DNA of 64,000 nt from Gnetum montanum. Its lineage: Eukaryota > Streptophyta > Gnetopsida > Gnetales > Gnetaceae. The stretch covers positions 498,383-562,382 of the forward strand of contig MNCI01000952.1 of assembly GCA_015680685.1 (NCBI GenBank), in the 5' to 3' direction. Positions 56,395 through 64,000 of this stretch are shown piece after piece. Position 1 is the stretch's first letter, and each line of letters starts with the position of its first letter. The notes under the pieces were generated by a model. The model was not told where the DNA came from, made no database searches, and worked only from the letters and a program-made list of their open reading frames with translations. A program made the position numbers and the translations under genes.

Positions 56395-57322
56395 TGATGA
56401 ATCATGGTTTGTCAGGTGTTGTTATCAGACACTTGTTATTGGACCCCTGATATCAGGTACAAGATATTAGGTCTGATGAGTCTCGATATTAAACCCCCAA
56501 TATCGGGTACGCGATATCATAGCCTGACAAGCAATATCGGATACATGATATTGCGGTTCCTATGTGAGCCTATAAATACACAATGGGGCACACAAGAAAG
56601 CAGTAGTTCAGTTAGAAATTAGTTTTCATTTTTAGTTATTGTCAACCCTTTCTCCTAGTGCATGCCCGCAGTGTGATGATTGTAATTGTATGACACCTTT
56701 ATTCAATTATGATATACTTGGACATCCACATGACAGGAAATAAAGATCGAGATTACTTCATCATTATAGCATTCACTTAGTTGAATTATTTAATTGTTAT
56801 TTATTACTTTCTTAATTAATTTCTCTCTACCTTCCTCTCCTATCCCTATTATTAAACGTGGAATGAGTACGACTTAATCATGAGCATTTTAAGTGTGACT
56901 ACTTGGTATCCCAGTAGTGTACCTAGGATATGCACTTGGTAATCTGAGTAGTAGTTGTACACAAGGTCCAAGATGTGTACGTATGATTAAGGAATGGATG
57001 CTCTTGGCACTTAGCTAGTTTAGATTCTCTCCCCCTATGTCCCATGAGCTTAACTCTCTCTCCCTTTTCCTCCTAGCTTAAAACAAAGTTATTTTCCATT
57101 GCCTCTAGGAGTAGCACTAGTTTAGGACTGCATCGTACACCTCACTCTGGACTAAACCATACATGACAAAGCAGATACTAGTCCAGATGGGAAGACAATG
57201 AATTACGATCAACGAATAACTATCTAGATACCACAACTAGCCTGTCTGTAGAGTTCGATCGGATTGTGCATTAAACACTCGTATTCGTATGGTTGAGTGT
57301 ACAGGTACCTCACCACTCATCA
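56395..57322 (+). repeat. Element D 3' LTR
   Basis: 928 bp, very similar to the 5' LTR, with scattered substitutions and one short insertion around 57025-57060. The target duplication GGTGT follows. Confidence 0.95.
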
Positions 57323-59672
57323 GGTGTTATTTTTATCAAGTCACATGACACTTTAGGAAATGTTAAAAATGCTGCTTCTTTAATGGGATTATTTAGTGAG
57401 GCTATAAATACAATAGGGAGAGATAATATTGTACAAATTGTCACAGATAGTGCTTCAAATAATGTGTTGGTAGGAGAGATGATAGAGGATGAATATTTAA
57501 ATATCATTTGGACTTCTTATGCAACACATTGTTTGAATATGTTATTAAAAGATATTCATAGTAATGTTAATTAAATATCTAAAGTTGTAGCAAATGACAA
57601 AAAAAAAATTCAACAATTTATCATTAATCATTCATTGTCACAAGCCATCTATAGAAAGTACTCTTCTTTATAGTTATTAAAATATGAGGAAACTATGTTT
57701 GCCTCATAATTTATTATGATCGAATGTCTCTTTAAAGTGAAACAATCTCTTAGGGAAATGGTAATTTCAGTAGAGTGGAAAAGGTGGAAATCTTTTTCAA
57801 AGTGTTAATTCAAGTTTATGTGAAGAAATTGTTAATCTTATTATTGGAGGTAGGGAGAGTTATTTTGGAAATAAGTTGAAGTTGCTTTAAAAAAATTTTA
57901 TTTCATCTATGAGATTTTAAGACTTTGTGATAGTAACTCCCCATCCATGGAGAAATTTTTGAAAAAAATGGATCAAATGAGAGAATCATTGCTTTAGATT
58001 TTAGAGAATGATTCATTTTTTTAATCAACATACAAAGGATTTAGTATGGAAATGTAGTGAAAGGAGATGGAGGATGCTTCATTTTTCCCTTCATTCTATT
58101 GAATTTCTTCTTAATCCAAAATGGTTTTATAAAAGGCCATGGATAGATGAGGAAGCTAACAAAGGTTGGAAAACATATATTGATCAATGTTTTTCAAGTA
58201 GAGAAGATCGTGTAAAGATAAAGAAAGAATATGACATTTATATCAAATTAGAAGGGGATCTTGCACATCCAAATTGTGCAGATGATCATGAAACATTATA
58301 TGCTTTTACATTTTGAAATTAGTATGGAACTCAAACTCCATTACTGAAGGAGGTAGTGATTCATGTTTTATCTCAAGTAAGTTTTCTTTTCTAAATTTTA
58401 CTTAAAAGATATTTATAAACATTTTTTGTGAACTGAATATTTAATAACATTTTTTCAAAATCTTTCCTTTGTTTATGTTTGCTACCTCTCTTTCTACATA
58501 TTAATGAATCTCCTTACTTGATGTTTTAATGATTTTAAAATATACTAAAACTCATTTTCTACTTAATGTATAGGCTAATAATTAGATAACTTATTATTTG
58601 AGTTAAAGTTCTAAATAACAATTTCAACAATAACTTGAAAATCATTTAAAATTTTTTTTCTTTTCTATGTTTTTTTTAATGTATGCATTTGGTAATGGAT
58701 GTTGATGTTATTTTCTAGGCATTTTAATTCATTGTTTTGAAAGTTTTATTTACATAAAAATCTAAACAAAAGACTAAAAATTTAACTTAATGGAGATAGA
58801 CATTATACTTTGATTGAAGTGTTCTAAAGGTTTTTTTCCCTCCATATGATTGCTCCAAAGAAAACTTTTGAAGCTTTTGAATTGCTCAAAATATTTGGCA
58901 TAATGCACTACAACCAACATCTAAAATCTTATCATTTTTTAAGGGGAGTGCCTATGTTATTTTGCAGCTCAAGATTACCAATAACCTCCTTTCAAGAACA
59001 AAGAAAATTCCTGTGACATCTGAAAACATCGGTGGCTGGAACACAGAGAGGTCCATAGGTGTACAGCCTAATCCTGAATTTGTGCGAGGGCTGTGCTGAG
59101 TGAAATGGAAACGAGGTGCCCTGAATGGTCTAGTCGATTAGATAGGGGCTGACATGGTGTAATAATAACTGTTTGTAAACAGAGTTTTAATGGACTTTGT
59201 GCAGGAGTCGGGATAACGATCAAGAACAGAACGTCATGTAACGTAAATATGTAAATGCACATTGATAGTAGAAGAAAGTGCAAAAAGGTAAATGCTGAGC
59301 AATTTGAAACAAATGCTGAGAATATAGAACTAGAGTTTGAGGGTGGAGAAATGCACCGCTCGAAGATTGGGGCACACAACTTTTAATTGAATAATGTTTG
59401 AAGTTAGTATGCGGTGTCAGACAGGCATAGTGGCAGCATGGCGATTCGGTCACAGTCTCTAGGACATCACGATCACGGTGCTAGCAGCTGCAAAAGAGGC
59501 TGAACCTGTTGGGTTGGTAGTCATCATACTGTGCGAGTGCAAGGAAGACTCTGTCACGATGCTTAGCCAAGTGTCAAGCTTAGGTGCGTGAGTGCAAGAG
59601 TGATAAAGATGCCAAGAGTGCTCTAATGCTTGATGCTTAAAATGATTTGCCAATCCATGCTAATTAGCAGGG

Positions 59673-59680
59673 TATTTATA
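59673..59680 (-). promoter_or_regulatory. TATA box of solo LTR G
   Basis: Minus-strand CCCTATAAATACCCTGC. It would start transcription leftward, antisense to the hAT gene. Confidence 0.55.
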
Positions 59681-60003
59681 GGGCTAGGATTGACGTGAGA
59701 TGCAGACTGGATGCCACGTGGCCTGGGTCCCACGTAGCATGGGCATGGACAAGTCATGCTGACATGTTGTGTTCAAAATGTCAGTATCTAAGTATTAAGC
59801 TCAAAGTGTTATGCTTTGCAGGACAGGAATGGGGACTTAAAAACTACCAAACTGTGACCGCACCGCCTGGACTGCATGTTCTGGAGTCTAGAGGACCACC
59901 ATGTACCTACAAATAGTGTCAAAACAAATGCAACTTGGAGCCTATGCTCTAGGACTACGTCTTTCCCCTCTTTCAAGTAGGGTCAAGCATAGAGATAATT
60001 TGG

Positions 60004-60408
60004 NNNNNNNNNNNNNNNNNNNNNNNNNNNNNNNNNNNNNNNNNNNNNNNNNNNNNNNNNNNNNNNNNNNNNNNNNNNNNNNNNNNNNNNNNNNNNNNNN
60101 NNNNNNNNNNNNNNNNNNNNNNNNNNNNNNNNNNNNNNNNNNNNNNNNNNNNNNNNNNNNNNNNNNNNNNNNNNNNNNNNNNNNNNNNNNNNNNNNNNNN
60201 NNNNNNNNNNNNNNNNNNNNNNNNNNNNNNNNNNNNNNNNNNNNNNNNNNNNNNNNNNNNNNNNNNNNNNNNNNNNNNNNNNNNNNNNNNNNNNNNNNNN
60301 NNNNNNNNNNNNNNNNNNNNNNNNNNNNNNNNNNNNNNNNNNNNNNNNNNNNNNNNNNNNNNNNNNNNNNNNNNNNNNNNNNNNNNNNNNNNNNNNNNNN
60401 NNNNNNNN
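60004..60408. other. Assembly gap (405 N) followed by a G homopolymer
   Basis: N from 60004 to 60408, then 20 consecutive G (60409-60428). Frames spanning this stretch are meaningless. The G run may be a sequencing artefact or the real cause of the break. Confidence 0.95.
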
Positions 60409-60539
60409 GGGGGGGGGGGGGGGGGGGGTGAATGGGGGTGCAAAAGCATAGTAGACTACTGATCTTGGCTGCCAGAGGGACATCAGAGCTGAAATAGAGG
60501 TTGATGTCGAGTTCTAGAAGTTTTTAAAAGCATTTGGAG

Positions 60540-61240
60540 GCATTTCCCAAGTGTCACACTGTCTACGCTGCACAACGTGACGAAGTGTAGCATGAACACT
60601 TAGAAAAGTTTTGTAGATTTTAACTTGTCACGCTATCTACGCTGCACAGCGTAGCATAGCGTAGCACCAATACTTTGATAAATTTTGCCAAATTTTGCAA
60701 TGTTTCTTCGTGGCACGCTAACCACACTCTGGGGTGTAGTAGGATGGATAGCCTCGAAAGTTAGAAAATTGCCAAATGCATCTTCCATGTTTAGATAGCT
60801 TGACAAATTTCTTGTTCAACACTTAGAAAAATTTGGCCCTGAAACTAGTGTCATGCTAGCTATGCTGTGTAGCGTAGCAAAGCGTGACAGGCCCAATAAA
60901 TAGAAAATTTGCCAAACTGTTTCATCCATCTTAAGCACTTTTGACAACCTTTAGCGTGGTACTTGGGTGGACTAGCAACTAGGACATGTGTCAAGTTGGG
61001 CAAGCTGGAGAGCATAGCAAGCTTAGTAGTCCAGGAGATCGAAAATTTGCCAAATTGTCTGGTCCATCCCCAGTAGACCTTGACCACTTCTAGCTTGACA
61101 TTTGTGTAGACTAGCCATATAAGTGTGTGCTACGCTAGCTGTTTTGTGGAGTGTAGCACGTAGACTTAGACAAATTTTGCAAAAATCAGGACTTCCAATG
61201 TGCTATGCTATCTACGCTGCACAACGTGACACTAGAATGA
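60540..61240. repeat. Diverged tandem repeat with palindromic core in solo LTR G
   Basis: About seven units spaced irregularly (roughly 70-140 bp). Each holds a TGTCACGCTATCTACGCTGC-like core and an AAAATTTGCCAAA-like spacer. The clearest core (60637-60654) is the palindrome CTACGCTGCACAGCGTAG. E has a different array (17-bp units) in its LTR. Confidence 0.75.
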
Positions 61241-61864
61241 GAAAAATTTCACCCAAGTTTTGACACTCAGACAAATCTGTCATTGAATTGCAAGAGCTTG
61301 AAATTAGTGGTGTTTCAATTCCTTTGTTTTTCTCCTAATTCAGTTGATCATCTAAAAATAGATGAAAAATATCCTTGATGCTCTAATGTCTCAAAATTTT
61401 TGCTGTTTCCTTTATTTGAGCCAAAAATAGCATATTTCCATCTTATTTTTGATAAAAGTTTTTTTCTCACTCTTATTGCTTATGGAGGAAGATAATCAGA
61501 ATTCTCATGCTTATCTGACAAAGATATCTTAGTAGAATCCTTTTATTAAGTTTTTAATTTAATTCATTTCTGTATTATAGGTTTCCAATGCATCAACATG
61601 TGAAAGAAACTAGAGTGAATATGCATTTATTCACTCAACAAAACACCACAGACTAGGCACTACAAAGGTTGAAGATTTGGTTTTTGTTTATTCAAATATT
61701 AGGTTATTATCTCTCAAGGTTCTCAAAATTACAAAATGGGCCCTCATCGAATATGGGATTATGGAGGATCTATGGATGATGGAGATGATGAACTTACTAT
61801 GGAAGTTCTAAATTTTAATTATGAAAATATCTTTGATGGTGGTAAAAATAAAAAATGTATGTAA

Positions 61865-64000
61865 AAATAACAGTAACAATATCATATAAACAATATTAAG
61901 TATATTACAAGTTTAGCATGTTAATGTATTGGACTTAATGTGTCATGTACTCATTTAAAATTTTTATTTATCAATGACCAAAACTATTCTTAATATATAT
62001 TTTTGTTTCTTTACTATTTTTTTTAAATATTTATTTTTTAAATAAATTCTTTTACAACTTTTGTCAAAGTTTACGAATAGTTAATTGTTCTTAGATACCA
62101 ACAAATAAAAATATTGTAAATTTTAATTTTATGTAAAGTATTGTAAATTTTTAGATATAAAAATCATTGTATTGTACTGCATTTTAAATTGTTATTCTGT
62201 GAACAAAGAAATACACACATAATTTTATTAAAATATAAAAATGGCTAGAGTTACTTGCTGGTTCTATGGTTCTATGTTTAAAGATTGATTCTTTTTCGCA
62301 ACCTAATTTTTTGCCGTGTTCGTGTTCGTTGCATTGTTAGTACGTGACATTGCCTCATTTGCCTCATTTCCCATTTCTAGAAACTATGCTTCGGACTGAG
62401 CGTTTCACTGCACAATGATTTGTTTTAATTACAAATTTTGCAAAGGATCTCAGATAGTGAAACCATGCTCCCTTGCACTAAAAAATGCATGCCACGAGTG
62501 CAAGGGGAATAGCTGTATAAGACAAGCTCTAATGAACTACGTCATGTGACTTGGCATGATAATGAGTGGGTACTGTACGATCAACTGTCCACGGTAAGGA
62601 CAAAATATAAAGCCAAATTAAAACGTGCAACGATTACCATGACGCAATGCCATAAAGCGAACAAAAGGTGACTGTAGCGCAAAATTGCACGCAAGACAAC
62701 CATCGCGCTAACATTAACAGGGCCTGCATTGGTTGCAGTGTGACGGCAATCAGGCCAGATTCAGAATTTGACGTCTTTTGTTTATTTATGCGGAAAATAT
62801 GCTCAAAATTTCAGGAAAAAGTATAAGTAGTTGCCCAGTAAAATTTTTATACCTTACTTGTACTTATATTTATATATGTGTCTATGAGGTATAATTAGCA
62901 TGTGTTTTTTTTATTGAAGAGAGATTAAACACTTTACATCATCACAAATGTAGGGTTATTAATTTTTATGGGGGTTAGATTCTCAAAAGATTAGTTACAA
63001 CCTCATCATTCAATTAGATAGTTACAGACCTGTAGATTTGTAGAATATTATGATTTCTAAGTTTTTGCATGTTGCAATGACATTTTTTATTGATCAGAAG
63101 AACTAGGAATTACAGAATTATAAATTTAGAGCTATTCTAAAAAACGTTGGTTTTAGGTTTTAGAAAGAGTTTAACTTTTAAATGGCCTCAGTATCTCTTA
63201 ATGTTACAAATTAAACATCCCTTAATAAAGGTGTATCACATATTTTATTTTAAATGTCAATCAAAGGAGGAAAAAAGAGCTATACAATAGGAAAGGAGCA
63301 TGTTGAAACTTTAACTTACGTTTTACGCTTCGATTACAAATTATCAATGCTCAATTCCAAGCGTGATACAGGCAAACCATCCGCGGCACTTTGAGAACGC
63401 TTGTTTTTGCTGCCTTTATGAAAAAATCCACGACACACCAACATGCAGGAAAGATGGGGAGTTTACGCTGGGCGGTCACGATCCGGCAGTGTGCATTTCA
63501 CTTTTGTTATTATGATGCATTCTCATGGGATTGGATCGTTCATGAGAATCCAATTCGAGAAAGCAACCTCGAAGTCATCTACATAGAGCATAGGATAATG
63601 GCTGCTGGGTTTTCGTGCGGCGCGCAGTTACTGTGAATTGGCGAAAGGTCGCGCAGCAGCAGAGCCGGTTTTTGAGCGCTCAGCGCCATGTTGATGTTCT
63701 CCTCCATGATGGAGACACGTGGGGGCCGAATTTATGGATACGGCTGCTCCTGCCGTGGCCGTGGTTGCACCAATACTGCTGCTCTGGTTTGTCATTGTGT
63801 GCAAATGGTGGTGGTAATTTGAAGTGTCGTTGTGGGACGATGGATGCTCTAATTTTCGTCTCGGTCACGTTTCTGATCTCGCACTGCCGTTGGTTTGTCA
63901 TTTGTGTGTCTCTCGCTTTGGCTACGACTGCAATGTGTAATCCAATCAGTACGCAACCGCGGCCATCGCGGTGGACTCATCCGAGATATGTTCGTTGTTT
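61865..64000. other. No recognised gene; composition becomes GC- and CpG-richer
   Basis: 61865-62280 is AT-rich flank of the hAT relic. From about 62300 on, CpG dinucleotides reappear, and by 63300-64000 the sequence is mixed in composition with many CG steps. Short frames (63391-63636, 63680-63901) show no family residues. This may be the edge of a unique, possibly genic region continuing to the right. Confidence 0.45.

Larger units (their letters stand above)
50411..57322 (+). mobile_element. Element D: pol-less Athila-type retrotransposon inserted in hAT exon
   Basis: LTRs at 50411-51330 and 56395-57322 start TGATGAATMATGGTTTGTCA and end CCTCACCACTCATCA. Flanks are GGTGT (50406-50410) and GGTGT (57323-57327), a perfect target duplication that cuts the hAT codons for G-V; removing the element rejoins SSPKGVIFIKS. 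Inside are a tRNA-Asp primer site, gag (51462-53830), then directly the 3' region and a shortened ORF3 (55777-56212). Protease, RT, RNase H and integrase are absent. It shares gag, 3' landmarks and the ORF3 ends with A and B, so it is a deletion derivative that must have moved with help from a complete relative. Confidence 0.95.
59012..61317 (-). mobile_element. Solo LTR G (Tat-type, same family as element E)
   Basis: About 2.3 kb including the N gap. Its left end (TGTGACATCTGAAAACATCG) matches 36227-36250 of E, and the right end ...AGTGGTGTTTCA matches E at 37230-37241. Perfect 5-bp target duplication ATTCC at 59007-59011 and 61318-61322. No internal domain, so it is a recombination remnant. 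It is longer than the E LTR because of an expanded repeat part (60540-61240). The sense strand is minus, as shown by its TATA box. Confidence 0.88.
58377..61580 (+). other. Intron of the hAT pseudogene, carrying a solo LTR
   Basis: The donor CTCAA|GTAAGT and acceptor TGTATTATAG|GTTTCC join codons for HVLSQ and VSNAS, which fits the hAT dimerisation domain (L-S-Q/P then S-A-x-x-C-E-R). It is 3204 bp now and about 0.9 kb without the LTR and one target duplication. Splice sites look intact although the coding exons have decayed. Confidence 0.75.
49709..61864 (+). pseudogene. hAT-type transposase (DUF659) pseudogene H, split by two LTR insertions
   Basis: Coding parts are 49709-50410, 57323-58376 and 61581-61864. 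The N-terminus has a BED-like finger relic (CFNINRSSCVAHVKCHLLEI, about 49868-49930), then DAAIARIFCACGMPFNIARS and SPYFKQAI. The DUF659 region continues GYVPHSYEKSRITLL and PLINILASSPKG up to the insertion of element D, then resumes VIFIKSHDTLGNVKNAASL, QIVTDSASNNVL and YATHCLNMLLKDI. The middle contains RRWRMLHFSLHSIEFLLNP. After an intron the dimerisation domain reads VSNASTCERN-SEYAFIHS, HHRLGTTKVEDLVFVYSNIR. A TAG replaces the Trp of the CERNWS motif, and a frameshift precedes WDYGGSMDDGDDELTMEV. It could be a domesticated-type or autonomous transposase gene, now dead. Confidence 0.85.

Noticed and set aside
59901-60483. Long open frames across the N gap on both strands
   Set aside because: They consist of unknown residues from the N run plus poly-G; no real coding evidence.
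63391-63901. Frames of 81 and 73 codons at the right edge
   Set aside because: No recognisable family, no splice or start context, and GC-rich DNA gives longer chance frames.
1-64000. tRNA or rRNA genes
   Set aside because: No tRNA cloverleaf, A/B box pair or rRNA core was noticed on either strand; only tRNA-complementary primer sites are present.

Overview
The window looks like intergenic DNA from a seed plant with a large, repeat-filled genome. It is AT-rich, and almost everything recognisable is decayed LTR retrotransposon or hAT transposon. Two kinds of primer-binding site are present (tRNA-Asp type and initiator-Met type), together with fragments of a plant short-chain dehydrogenase and an LRR protein. 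A gymnosperm would fit, but the species cannot be fixed from sequence alone. No intact host gene and no RNA gene was found. Element letters (A-H) are mine.

Layout. 1-2.0 kb: minus-strand chromovirus-like Ty3/gypsy relic (F), protease then RT then RNase H. 2.0-2.4 kb: fragment of a D-type LTR. 3.1-36.2 kb: one Athila-type Ty3/gypsy element (A, LTRs 3137-4015 and 35305-36193), swollen to 33 kb by insertions. These are a minus-strand solo LTR of the D family inside its integrase gene (9336-10255), and a second Athila-type element (B, 11067-29849) near the end of pol. B in turn holds a gag-only Ty1/copia element (C, 18134-23757). Removing each insertion rejoins the reading of the host element, and each insertion has a 5-bp target duplication, perfect or with one mismatch.

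36.2-43.0 kb: minus-strand Tat-like Ty3/gypsy derivative (E) with gag and protease but no RT or integrase, and several tandem arrays. 43.0-49.7 kb: low-complexity DNA with relics of a short-chain dehydrogenase (44.3-44.8 kb), an unrecognised minus-strand multi-exon gene (46.6-47.7 kb) and an LRR protein (47.9-48.3 kb).

49.7-61.9 kb: a hAT-type (DUF659) transposase pseudogene (H). One coding exon is split by a pol-less Athila-type element (D, 50411-57322, perfect TSD GGTGT). One intron holds a solo Tat-type LTR (G, 59012-61317, perfect TSD ATTCC) that contains a 405-base assembly gap. 61.9-64.0 kb: no recognised gene; base composition becomes richer in GC and CpG after about 62.3 kb.

The most interesting signal is shared by A, B and D. 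Downstream of pol (or of gag, in D) each has a long 3' region, then an extra ORF (ORF3, ending EPxPPRT-stop). A few hundred bases upstream of ORF3 each carries a TATA-containing module that resembles the U3 of its own LTR, followed by a possible leader intron whose acceptor abuts the ORF3 start. This looks like an internal promoter that follows the LTR promoter of each family.
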